The notes under the pieces were generated by a model. The model had not been told where the DNA came from. It was given only the letters and a program-made list of their open reading frames with translations, and did no database searches. From Streptosporangium subroseum (GTDB lineage Bacteria; Actinomycetota; Actinomycetes; Streptosporangiales; Streptosporangiaceae), in NCBI RefSeq assembly GCF_900188345.1, contig NZ_FZOD01000074.1, positions 1 through 46,041 on the forward strand: a DNA stretch of 46,041 bases. Reading direction: 5' to 3'. Each line of letters opens with the position of its first letter. The stretch's first letter is position 1. Shown here piece by piece: positions 16,921-24,255 of this stretch. The position numbers and the translations under genes were made by a program.

Positions 16921-16980
16921 GCGCGGGCGCATGGTGCGTGAGCGCATGAGGCGCGGGCGTATGGCGCGCGGGCGCACGGC
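16921..16980. repeat. Four 15-bp tandem repeats in a GC-rich spacer
   Basis: Four adjacent copies of a 15-bp unit (GCGCGGGCGCATGGT and variants) begin at 16921, 16936, 16951 and 16966. They lie in the 16754-17147 spacer, which also holds repeated GGGGCGT(C/T)CTCAGG words near 16780-16815 and no supportable gene. Confidence 0.75.
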
Positions 16981-17147
16981 GCGACACGGGATCGCCCGGC
17001 CCGCGCACACCGGTGCGACGCTGTACCGTACGGTGACTTCCTGTGCCGTTGTGCGGTGATCGATCCCGGTCCTCACGGGAAGATCGGACCGCGCGCGGTG
17101 AGCGACCGGACAGGCTCGGAGCGGGCCTTAACGAGAGGTAACTTCGG

Positions 17148-18101
17148 ATGAGTGATCTGGGCCACGTGCTCGTCCTGGCAGGCGGACTGTCCTACGAGCG
17201 GGAGGTCTCCCTGCGTTCGGGCCGCCGGGTGAGCGAGGGGTTGCAGGGGGCGGGGGTCTCCGTGGAGACCCGCGACACCGATGCCTCGCTGGTCCCCTCG
17301 ATGCTCGCGAATCCGCCGGACGCGGTTTTTGTCACGCTTCACGGCGGAGCAGGCGAGGACGGTGCCATCCGCTCGGTGCTCGAACTCCTCTCCATCCCCT
17401 ACGTCGGCGCCGACCCCGATGCCTGCAGGGTGGCTTTCGACAAGCCCACCGCCAAGACGGTCGTCCGCTCCGTCGGCCTGCGTACGCCTGACTCGGTGAC
17501 GCTCCCCAAGGAGACCTTCCACGACCTCGGCGCCTCCGCCGTGCTGACCCGCATCGTGGAGCGCCTCGGCCTCCCCCTGTTCGTCAAGCCGTCCCGCGGC
17601 GGATCGGCCCTCGGCGCCTCGATCGTCCGGGTCGCCGAAGAGCTTCCGGCCGCCATGGTCGGCTGCTTCGCCTACGGTGACACCGCGCTGATCGAACGCT
17701 GCATCAAGGGCGTCGAGATCTCCGTCTCCGTGATCGACCTCGGCGAGGGGCCCGTGGCCCTGCCTCCCGTGGAGATCGTCCCCGACGACGGCACCTACGA
17801 CTACGCGGCCCGCTACACCGCCGGCCACACCGAGTTCTTCGCCCCGGCCCGCCTTTCGCCCGAGGTCTCCGCCGCCTGCTCCGAAATGGCCGTGACCGCC
17901 CACACCGCCCTCGGCCTCCGTGACATCTCCCGCACCGACCTCATCGTCGACGAGGACGGCCTGCCCCACTTCCTCGAAGTCAACGTCGCCCCCGGCATGA
18001 CCGAGACCTCTCTCTTCCCCATGGCCGCCGAAGCCGCCGGCGAGGATTTCGGCACCCTCTGCCGAGTGCTCCTGGAACAAGCCGCCGCCCGCGGCGCCTG
18101 A
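17148..18101 (+). CDS. D-alanine--D-alanine ligase family ATP-grasp protein
   Basis: A 317-residue ATP-grasp enzyme related to Ddl. The N-terminal VLAGGLSYEREVSLRSG and VTLHGGAGEDGAI blocks, the ATP-binding FVKPSRGGSALGAS, and the metal/phosphate motif FLEVNVAPGMTETS are all present. It is shorter than canonical Ddl (about 350-370 residues) and has HGGAGEDG where Ddl has HGxxGEDG. It may therefore be a paralogue rather than the essential peptidoglycan enzyme. The start ATG at 17148 follows GAGAGGTAAC. It is flanked on both sides by repeat-rich spacers. Confidence 0.8.
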   Translation: MSDLGHVLVLAGGLSYEREVSLRSGRRVSEGLQGAGVSVETRDTDASLVPSMLANPPDAVFVTLHGGAGEDGAIRSVLELLSIPYVGADPDACRVAFDKPTAKTVVRSVGLRTPDSVTLPKETFHDLGASAVLTRIVERLGLPLFVKPSRGGSALGASIVRVAEELPAAMVGCFAYGDTALIERCIKGVEISVSVIDLGEGPVALPPVEIVPDDGTYDYAARYTAGHTEFFAPARLSPEVSAACSEMAVTAHTALGLRDISRTDLIVDEDGLPHFLEVNVAPGMTETSLFPMAAEAAGEDFGTLCRVLLEQAAARGA

Positions 18102-18187
18102 CCCGGCCACTCACCCTGACTCCTCGGGGGCATCACCGCCAGACCGCCCCGACTGGTTCCCCGGGGCGCGGTGCCAGGGAGTGGCAG

Positions 18188-18334
18188 CCGACTTCTCCGG
18201 GGCGTCGACGCCTGGCCGCTTAACCCGACTTCTCCGGGGCGTCGACATCTGGCCGCTCAGCCCGACTTCCCTGGGTGTCGACATCTGGCCGCTCAGCCCG
18301 ACTTCCCCGAGATGCCGGTCTCCGGGATTCGGTG
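18188..18334. repeat. 36-37-bp tandem repeat array A
   Basis: Units beginning CCGACTTC start at 18188, 18225, 18262 and 18298 (spacings 37, 37, 36), each containing GTCGAC(A/G)(T/C)CTGGCCGCT. The fourth copy decays after a few bases. The array is not coding and follows the ligase-like gene by 86 bp. Confidence 0.8.
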
Positions 18335-18506
18335 TCCTGCCGCCCGCTGCAACCCTCCGGACGTCGGTGCCCGGCTGTCCGGAACGCCGCCCGGTTTTTT
18401 CGTCAACCGGTGCGGAAACAGATCACCTCTCCGTCCCTTGACGCGGAACCACTCTCCTGACGTGGAACCGTCGCCTCCCACCCTCAGTACGGAACAGCCT
18501 CCGGCT

Positions 18507-18761
18507 CTTCCCCTGTCCGACCGGCACACGACCGCCACCGTCTTCTCCCCTGTCCGACCGGTGCACGAGCGCCACGGTCTCTCCCCCGGCCGCCCGGTGC
18601 ATGACCACCACCGGCTCTCCCCTGTCCGACCGGCGCACGACTGCCACGGTCTCTCCTCCGGCCGCCTGGCACACGACCACCACCGTCTCTCCTCCGGCCG
18701 CTCGACGCACGATCATCACCGTCTCTCCCCTGTCCGACCGGGCACCGATCGGACAGGGGAG
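18507..18761. repeat. 36-bp tandem repeat array B ending in a hairpin
   Basis: Seven unit starts lie at 18507, 18545, 18581, 18617, 18653, 18689 and 18725, an exact 36-bp period after the first. Two head types occur: CTCCCCTGTCCGACCGG (18507 variant, 18545, 18617, 18725) and CTCC(C/T)CCGGCCGC (18581, 18653, 18689). After the last head comes its inverted copy TCGGACAGGGGAG (18749-18761), giving a 13-bp stem with an 11-nt loop just before the threonine aldolase promoter. Between arrays A and B (18335-18506) I see no gene. Confidence 0.85.
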
Positions 18762-18768
18762 GCTGCGT

Positions 18769-18798
18769 TCACCTCCCCAAGTCGTGCCCCCTTACGCT
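18769..18798 (+). promoter_or_regulatory. Putative leaderless promoter of the threonine aldolase gene
   Basis: TTCACC (18769-18774) and TACGCT (18793-18798) are 18 nt apart, and the GTG start follows 6 nt after the -10. There is no Shine-Dalgarno, so a leaderless transcript is likely. Confidence 0.55.
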
Positions 18799-18804
18799 GG
18801 CCGT

Positions 18805-19863
18805 GTGCTGACCTCCACTCCTTTCCCTAAAAGTTTCGCCAGCGACAACCACTCGGGTGTGCACCCCGCCGTTCTCGCGGCCATTCTCGAAGCCAACACC
18901 GGAGACGCCCCCGCCTACGGCGGAGACGCCTGGACCGAGACGATGGAAGATGTCTTCCGCGCCGAGTTCGGCGCTCAGGCGACCACCTATGCCATGTTCA
19001 ACGGCACCGGTGCCAACGTCGTGGGCCTGAGCCTCCTTCTGCGGCCCTATGACGCCGTGCTCTGCCCGGCTACCGCCCATATCAACACCAACGAGTGCGG
19101 TGCCGCTGAGCGCCTGCTGAGCACCAAGCTGATCCCTCTCCCCACGGAGAACGGCAAAATCACCGTGGAGGACATCCGGGGCCAGCTCTCCGTGATGGGC
19201 AACGTGCAACACTCCCAGCCCCGTGTCGTCTCCATCTCTCAGGTGACCGAGTGCGGCACCTGTTACACCGCGGATGAGATCGCCGAACTCGCGGAGTTCA
19301 TCCACGCGCATGGACTCTTCCTGCACATGGACGGCGCCCGGCTGGCCAACGCCGCGGCCGAGCTCGGCTGCTCGATGCGCTCCCTGACCACCGACGTGGG
19401 CGTGGACCTGCTCAGCTTCGGCGGCACCAAGAACGGCGCCATGGGCGCCGAAGCGCTCGTCGTCCTCCGTTCCGACCTGGACGTCGCAACGCTGTTCCTC
19501 CGCAAGCAGGGCATGCAGCTCGCTTCCAAGATGCGCTTCGTCTCCGCTCAGCTGACCGCGCTTCTCACCGATGACCTCTGGCGCGAGAACGCCGCACACG
19601 CCAACGCCATGGCCCACCGCCTGGCCGACGGCGTAGCCGACCTCCCCGGCGTCTCCTTGCACTACCCCGTGCAGTCCAACGCCGTCTTCCCGGTTCTTCC
19701 CGAGAAGGTCATCCCGGAGCTGCAGCAGCGCTACCTCTTCCACGTCTGGGACGCGACCGAGAACGTGGTCCGCTGGGTGACCGCCTTCGACACCACTCCC
19801 GAGCACGTCGATACGTTCATCGCGGACATCCGTCTCGCCGTACGCGACGCGGCCGACGCCTGA
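18805..19863 (+). CDS. ltaE: Low-specificity threonine aldolase (beta-eliminating lyase family)
   Basis: A 352-residue fold-type I PLP enzyme that cleaves threonine or allo-threonine to glycine and acetaldehyde. The start GTG at 18805 is chosen because family similarity begins at FASDNHSGVHP and a leaderless promoter precedes it; the open frame further upstream is repeat DNA. Visible features are YGGDAWTETMEDVFRAEFG, TAHINTNECGAAE, LHMDGARLANAA with the cofactor Asp, and the Schiff-base Lys209 in SFGGTKNGAMGAEA. A 91-bp stretch of this gene is duplicated in the downstream spacer. Confidence 0.87.
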   Translation: MLTSTPFPKSFASDNHSGVHPAVLAAILEANTGDAPAYGGDAWTETMEDVFRAEFGAQATTYAMFNGTGANVVGLSLLLRPYDAVLCPATAHINTNECGAAERLLSTKLIPLPTENGKITVEDIRGQLSVMGNVQHSQPRVVSISQVTECGTCYTADEIAELAEFIHAHGLFLHMDGARLANAAAELGCSMRSLTTDVGVDLLSFGGTKNGAMGAEALVVLRSDLDVATLFLRKQGMQLASKMRFVSAQLTALLTDDLWRENAAHANAMAHRLADGVADLPGVSLHYPVQSNAVFPVLPEKVIPELQQRYLFHVWDATENVVRWVTAFDTTPEHVDTFIADIRLAVRDAADA

Positions 19864-19871
19864 GGGACCAC

Positions 19872-19887
19872 CGTTTCACGTGAAACA
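19872..19887. promoter_or_regulatory. parS site 1
   Basis: CGTTTCACGTGAAACA differs from the consensus TGTTTCACGTGAAACA only at the first base. It lies 8 bp after the threonine aldolase stop. ParB binds here to load its CTP-dependent clamp. Confidence 0.9.
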
Positions 19888-19914
19888 TGTGCGCCTCTCC
19901 ATCGGAGGGGGCCG

Positions 19915-19930
19915 TGTTTCACGTGAAACA
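19915..19930. promoter_or_regulatory. parS site 2 (perfect)
   Basis: An exact match to TGTTTCACGTGAAACA, centred 43 bp from site 1. Confidence 0.95.
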
Positions 19931-20031
19931 CACCGTCTGAAACACCCCGTCCTTCCCTCCAGCCATAGCTGGGCCGCACAAGAGGCAAGAGGGCTGTGCG
20001 GGGGAGCGGCTCCTTGACGACTCTGTCGATG

Positions 20032-20122
20032 CGGGACCTGTTACACCGCGGACGAGATCGCCGAACTCGTGGAGTTCATCCACGCACATGGGCCCTTCCT
20101 GTACACGGACGGCGCCCGGCTG
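20032..20122 (+). pseudogene. Duplicated 91-bp fragment of the threonine aldolase gene
   Basis: This stretch aligns without gaps to 19254-19344 of ltaE with 8 mismatches in 91 bp (about 91% identity). It would encode GTCYTADEIAELVEFIHAHG, but neither start nor flanking codons are present. It is a relic of a partial duplication lying between parS sites 2 and 3. Confidence 0.9.
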
Positions 20123-20187
20123 AACCGTAGAGACTCCCCACATTTCATAGAGGGCTGACTCTCTGGATGAAGGAGCCCCCGAAGGCC

Positions 20188-20211
20188 CATCGTGCCGACG
20201 TCGGCACGATG
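20188..20211. repeat. 24-bp perfect palindrome
   Basis: CATCGTGCCGAC at 20188-20199 is followed directly by its reverse complement at 20200-20211. It lies in the non-coding ltaE-parB spacer, among short related words (TAGAGAT/TAGGGATTCCC near 20125, 20217, 20307 and 20390). No terminator role is evident from position. Confidence 0.8.
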
Positions 20212-20440
20212 TAACCATAGAGATCCCTGCGTCCAGAGAGCGCCGACTCTGTCAGAGGCGACAGCCCCCGTGCCTCGCCGATGCGGGCCCTGCCACTGCA
20301 TGGCCCATAGGGATTCCCGCATCCGTAGAGTCGGGCCTGTGCCAGTGTGTCTCGCATCTCCATCAGGGATGTCGAGGATTCCTGTGTCTATAGATCCCGG
20401 GCCTGTGGAGAAAGCGGCCTTGAAAGCCGATAGATGTGGG

Positions 20441-20564
20441 CGCCACCGCGACCGGGCGGGTGGGACCACGGCGATCTCGATCTCACGGAGACACAGGTCG
20501 GATAACCATTGCGGACGCCATTGCGACGGGGCGGACGGGACGACGGCGATCTGAATCCACGGAG
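20441..20564. repeat. 50-bp direct repeat in the ltaE-parB spacer
   Basis: 20441-20490 and 20516-20564 share CGCCA, GCGAC, GGGCGG, GGGA, ACGGCGATCT and CACGGAG in the same order, offset by about 75 bp, with roughly ten differences. No supportable gene lies between 19864 and 20698. Confidence 0.75.
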
Positions 20565-20647
20565 CGCGTGGCAGATCATTTCAGGCGTCTCCACGGCCGG
20601 CTCAAGGGCGGTGTCGGGAGAACGTCGCCTACGTGACGGAAACGAGA

Positions 20648-20685
20648 AGCGGCCCCTGTGTTTCACGTGAAACACAGGGGCCGCT
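20648..20685 (-). terminator. 38-bp perfect palindrome: parB terminator with embedded parS site 3
   Basis: Bases 20648-20666 and 20667-20685 are exact reverse complements (arms AGCGGCCCCTGTGTTTCAC and its complement). The centre is a perfect parS (20659-20674). The hairpin begins 13 bp beyond the parB stop on the minus strand, where a terminator is expected, so one element appears to combine both functions. Confidence 0.85.
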
Positions 20686-20698
20686 CAGACAGAGAAAG

Positions 20699-21679
20699 CT
20701 ACTCCTCCACCAGCTGCATGGATCCCGGGGCCATCGTGCTGATGATGCGTTCCAGATCATCGATGGTGGCGAACTCCACCACGATGCGCCCCTTGCGACG
20801 GCCGAAGTCCACCTTCACCCGGGTCTCGAAGCGGTCGGAGAGACGGTCGGCGAGGTGGCGGAGAGCCGGCTCCTCGGCCGGCTTCTCTCTGGGGGCGCGC
20901 GTGGTGGGTGCGGGGGCCGCCGTGGCGTCGCCCACGGCGACGATCTCCTCGACCGCGCGGACCGACAGCAGCTCGGCCACGATCCGATCGGCAAGACGCT
21001 CCTGTGCCTTGGGGTCTGCCAGCGTGAGCAGAGCTCGGGCGTGCCCGGCGCTGATCGTGCCGGCCGAGACGCGGAGCTGCACCTTGGGAGGGAGGTTGAG
21101 GAGCCGCAGGGTGTTCGTCACGTGGGAGCGGGAACGGCCGACCCTGGTGGCGAGCTGCTCGTGGGTGGCGCCGAAGTCGTCCAGCAGCTGCCGGTAGGCC
21201 GCGGCCTCCTCCAGTGCGTTGAGCTGTTCGCGCTGAAGGTTCTCGATCAACGCGTCGAGAAGAAGCTTGTCCTCCTGCGTGCTCCGTACGATCGCGGGGA
21301 TCTCGGAGAGGCCGGCGAGCTTGCAGGCTCGCCAGCGGCGCTCTCCCATGACCAGCTCGTAAGTCTCCTCGCCGGTCGCACGGACCACGATGGGCTGGAG
21401 CAGGCCGACCTCGCTGATCGACGTCGCGAGTTCTTTCAGGGCCTCTTCGTCGAAGATGTCTCTGGGCTGGCGCGGATTCGGCTCGATCTTCCCAATCGGA
21501 ATCTCGAGGAAGTACGCGCCATCCACCGGCTTCAGGCCCGACTGATGGTGCTGCGGAACGGACTCCTCCGCGACCATCGTCGCGGTCGCCGATGGTGCCG
21601 CGCTCCGTACCACGGGCGGACTCGTCGGGATGAGTGCCGCCAGACCCCTGCCGCCCATACCTCTCGGCTGCTTACTCAC
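20699..21679 (-). CDS. parB: Chromosome-partitioning protein ParB
   Basis: A 326-residue ParB/Spo0J protein starting at GTG 21679. An N-terminal patch for ParA stimulation (MSKQPRGMGGRGLAALIP) is followed by the ParBc CTPase domain with IEPNPRQPRDIFDEEAL and the arginine patch GERRWRA. The HTH that reads parS follows (ATHEQLATRVGRSRSHVTNTLRLLNLP), then the C-terminal dimerisation domain. It loads at the parS sites on both sides of the gene and organises the origin region. It is 73 bp downstream of parA, in one operon. Confidence 0.96.
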   Translation of the reverse strand: MSKQPRGMGGRGLAALIPTSPPVVRSAAPSATATMVAEESVPQHHQSGLKPVDGAYFLEIPIGKIEPNPRQPRDIFDEEALKELATSISEVGLLQPIVVRATGEETYELVMGERRWRACKLAGLSEIPAIVRSTQEDKLLLDALIENLQREQLNALEEAAAYRQLLDDFGATHEQLATRVGRSRSHVTNTLRLLNLPPKVQLRVSAGTISAGHARALLTLADPKAQERLADRIVAELLSVRAVEEIVAVGDATAAPAPTTRAPREKPAEEPALRHLADRLSDRFETRVKVDFGRRKGRIVVEFATIDDLERIISTMAPGSMQLVEE

Positions 21680-21752
21680 TGCCGCTCCTCCGGCTCAAGG
21701 ATTTCCGCCCAGTCGTTTCCGCGACGTATGACGGCCGCGGACCTTTCAACGC

Positions 21753-22679
21753 TCACACGGCCGCGCCGCGATACGCCATCTCACGGGCGGCGTCCATATA
21801 GGCCATCGCGCCGCTGGAGCCAGGGTCGTAGGTCATGACCGACTGACCGTAGCTCGGGGCCTCCGAGACACGGACGCTCCGAGGGATCAGCGTGCTCAAC
21901 ACCGTGTCGCCGAAGTGGGACCGGACCTCTTCGGCGACCTGGGAGGCCAGTCGGGTCCGTCCGTCATACATCGTCATCAGGATGGTGGACAGATCAAGCG
22001 AGGGATTCAAATGGGCGCGAACCAGGTCCACGTTCCTGAGCAGCTGGCCGAGACCTTCCAGCGCGTAGTACTCGCACTGGATGGGGACCAGCAATTCGTT
22101 CGCGGCCATCAACGCGTTGACCGTGAGCAGGCCGAGCGAGGGCGGGCAGTCGATGAAGACGTAATCGAAGTCAATCGCCGTGTACGCGGCCAGCGCGCGC
22201 TGAAGACGAGCCTCCCGCGCGACCATGGACACCAACTCGATCTCCGCGCCGGCCAGGTCGATCGTGGCGGGGGCGCAGTAGAGACCCGGCATGTCCGGGA
22301 CCTCCTTCACGACCTCCTCCAGGGACACGTCCTCCACGAGAACCTTGTACATGTCGGGCACATCGCCACGGTGCTCGATGGACAGCGCCGTCGAGGCGTT
22401 GCCCTGCGGGTCGAGATCGACCACGAGCACTCGCTGGCCGTGCATCGACAGCGCCGCCGCCAGGTTCACCGACGTCGTGGTCTTGCCCACGCCGCCCTTC
22501 TGGTTGGCGACGGTGAATATGCGAGTCTTGGGCGGCCGCGGCCAGTCTCCATCGCGGGTCCCAGCGGAGCCTCCGGAGGCAGCCGCGGTCTTCTGGGGCG
22601 ATGTTTCACGTGAAACCACTGAGCTGAGTGCCTCTCGTACCAGCGGCGAGTCGCCGGGATTAAGGGGGGTCTGGGTCAC
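21753..22679 (-). CDS. parA: Chromosome-partitioning ATPase ParA
   Basis: A 308-residue deviant-Walker ATPase. The GTG at 22679 is chosen because GAAAGGA (22688-22694) lies 8 nt upstream; the frame stays open to 22829, but that extension (Gly/Pro-rich) has no RBS. The core contains VANQKGGVGKTTTSVNLAA with the signature lysine, VLVVDLDPQGNAST and FIDCPPSLG. ATP-bound dimers coat DNA and move ParB-parS complexes. A parS site is written into codons for VSRET in the N-terminal linker. Confidence 0.94.
   Translation of the reverse strand: MTQTPLNPGDSPLVREALSSVVSRETSPQKTAAASGGSAGTRDGDWPRPPKTRIFTVANQKGGVGKTTTSVNLAAALSMHGQRVLVVDLDPQGNASTALSIEHRGDVPDMYKVLVEDVSLEEVVKEVPDMPGLYCAPATIDLAGAEIELVSMVAREARLQRALAAYTAIDFDYVFIDCPPSLGLLTVNALMAANELLVPIQCEYYALEGLGQLLRNVDLVRAHLNPSLDLSTILMTMYDGRTRLASQVAEEVRSHFGDTVLSTLIPRSVRVSEAPSYGQSVMTYDPGSSGAMAYMDAAREMAYRGAAV
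22602..22617. promoter_or_regulatory. parS site 4, inside the parA coding sequence
   Basis: TGTTTCACGTGAAACC differs from consensus at the last base only. In the parA frame it encodes part of VVSRETS near the N terminus. Confidence 0.88.
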
Positions 22680-22858
22680 GATCGTCGTCCTTTCAACCGG
22701 CCTGACTGCGGCGGGAGCCGGTACCGGCCAGCCCAGACCAGAAGGGCGGCCATACGTCAGAACGGCGGGATTCTCGGGCCAGCCGAGGCCACACGCCGCG
22801 CTGACGATCGCACTTACACGGTCATTCACTGGCCTTGTACTCGCTTTGCTCGGTTTAT

Positions 22859-23569
22859 CTACTGGCCTCGTGCTTGCTTCGCTCGCGAGGCGCGATCTTT
22901 CCGGCGAGAGGGCTGGCGTGCTCCCTCGGGAGCCCGACCGGCGACCACCCGGATGAGAGTTGCAGGCGGCTCGACCTTACCGTGCCCGACCGATACAAGC
23001 TCGGCCGTTTCCACCCCACTCGACCTCAATTGCGCCTCTGCGTCCGCCAATTCCTCCGCCGCCCGCTCCCCCTTCATCGCAAGCAGCTCGCCGCCATCTC
23101 GCAGCAACGGCAGCGACCACTTCAGCAACCGCCCGAGCGGTGCCACCGCTCGGGCCGAGGCCACGTCGAAGTCGAGCTTGCCCGCGAACTCCTCGGCCCG
23201 GCCTCGCAGCACCTCGACATTGCCGAGTTTCAGCGACTCCACACACTCCTGGAGGAACACCGTCCGGCGCAGGAGCGGCTCCAGGAGGGTGACGGTGATG
23301 TCCGGTCGTACGATCGCCAGGACGATGCCCGGCAGTCCCGCACCCGAGCCGATGTCCACCAGCCGTACGTCCGCGGGGACGATCTCGGAAACCACCGCGC
23401 AGTTGAGCAAATGGCGGTCCCAGATGCGCGGAACCTCACGCGGCCCGAGTAATCCGCGCACCACTCCTGGGCCGGCCAGTAGCTCCGCGAAGGCCTCCGC
23501 CCGGGACCAGGCGGCCCCGGTGAACACCTCTCGCGCAACTTCGGGCGGCTCGGGCATCTGGTCGGTCAC
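22859..23569 (-). CDS. rsmG: 16S rRNA (guanine527-N7)-methyltransferase RsmG (GidB)
   Basis: A 236-residue SAM-dependent methyltransferase that modifies G527 of 16S rRNA. Loss of this enzyme gives low-level streptomycin resistance in other bacteria. The SAM motif LVDIGSGAGLPGIVLAI and the downstream SARAVAPLGRLLKWSLPLL block are characteristic. It starts with GTG at 23569. The basic C-terminal tail (RRKDRASRAKQARGQ) is extended compared with E. coli. It precedes parA by 179 bp; a 25-bp imperfect repeat (22828-22852 and 22861-22885) spans the stop codon. Confidence 0.93.
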   Translation of the reverse strand: MTDQMPEPPEVAREVFTGAAWSRAEAFAELLAGPGVVRGLLGPREVPRIWDRHLLNCAVVSEIVPADVRLVDIGSGAGLPGIVLAIVRPDITVTLLEPLLRRTVFLQECVESLKLGNVEVLRGRAEEFAGKLDFDVASARAVAPLGRLLKWSLPLLRDGGELLAMKGERAAEELADAEAQLRSSGVETAELVSVGHGKVEPPATLIRVVAGRAPEGARQPSRRKDRASRAKQARGQ

Positions 23570-23657
23570 TCGACCTCACTCTTCCTTGGAAACTGTCTGG
23601 GTCAGGCCGGTCTAAGGCTAACGGGCCGCTCCGCAGCGACACACAAAGCAGGGCACG

Positions 23658-23696
23658 AAAAAGGCCGTCGTCCCTGGAAAACCAGGGACGACGGCC
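23658..23696 (-). terminator. Strong intrinsic terminator of the rpmH-jag operon
   Basis: A perfect 15-bp stem (23663-23677 with 23682-23696) with a 4-nt loop is followed on the minus strand by five T residues (23658-23662). It lies 20 bp after the jag stop, a textbook Rho-independent terminator. Confidence 0.93.
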
Positions 23697-23716
23697 GATT
23701 TGTGCCCGGTGTGCCG

Positions 23717-24220
23717 CTATGCGGGCAGGACCACCACAAAACGACGGGGCTCTTCGCCCTCGGACTCGCTGCGCAGGCCCGCCGCCGCGACGGCGTCGTG
23801 CACGACTTTGCGCTCGAACGGAGTCATCGGCTGCAGGGACTTGGGCTCGCCGTTGCGCTTGACGTCTTCGGCGATCTTTCGTCCGAGCTCGCTCAGTTCG
23901 GCCCTGCGACGCTCACGAAAGCCACCGATGTCCAGCATGAGGCGGGACCGCTCGCCCGTCTGCCGGTGCACCGCGAGGCGGGTCAGCTCCTGGATCGCTT
24001 CCAGCACCTCGCCGTTGGAGCCCACGAGGTCGCCGCCCTTGATATCCACAACCGACACCACGGCGCGGTCACCCTCGACATCCATGTCGATGTCACCGTC
24101 GATATCGGCGATGTCGAGCAGACCCTCGACGTAGTCCGCCGCGATCTCGCCTTCCTGCTCCAGCGCAGCGAGATCCGGAGCCGCCTTCACGGTCTCCTTT
24201 TCGGCCTCGGCCTCGGTCAC
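23717..24220 (-). CDS. jag: Jag/KhpB family RNA-binding protein (KH and R3H domains)
   Basis: A 167-residue protein starting at GTG 24220. The acidic N terminus is followed by a KH-like domain with the VVDIKGGDLVGSNGEVLEAIQELTR loop, and a C-terminal R3H domain with LQPMTPFERKVVHDAVA. It binds RNA and in other bacteria (KhpB/EloR) affects cell elongation. It sits directly after yidC (35-bp gap) in the conserved rpmH-rnpA-yidD-yidC-jag order. A confident family call. Confidence 0.92.
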   Translation of the reverse strand: MTEAEAEKETVKAAPDLAALEQEGEIAADYVEGLLDIADIDGDIDMDVEGDRAVVSVVDIKGGDLVGSNGEVLEAIQELTRLAVHRQTGERSRLMLDIGGFRERRRAELSELGRKIAEDVKRNGEPKSLQPMTPFERKVVHDAVAAAGLRSESEGEEPRRFVVVLPA

Positions 24221-24255
24221 GTCCGGCCACTCCTTCGTGCTGTCGGGATGGGTCG

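Noticed and set aside
18507..18761. CRISPR array suspected from regular 36-bp units
   Set aside because: Units are directly adjacent with no unique spacers, vary in sequence, and no cas genes are present.
18171..18830. 219-codon plus-strand open frame with HDHHRLS-type repeats
   Set aside because: It consists of the two tandem arrays; a 36-bp period keeps any frame open. No RBS, no family, and the ltaE promoter lies inside it.
22680..22829. N-terminal extension of parA by 50 codons
   Set aside because: GAAAGGA lies 8 nt before GTG 22679, while the upstream ATG has no RBS.
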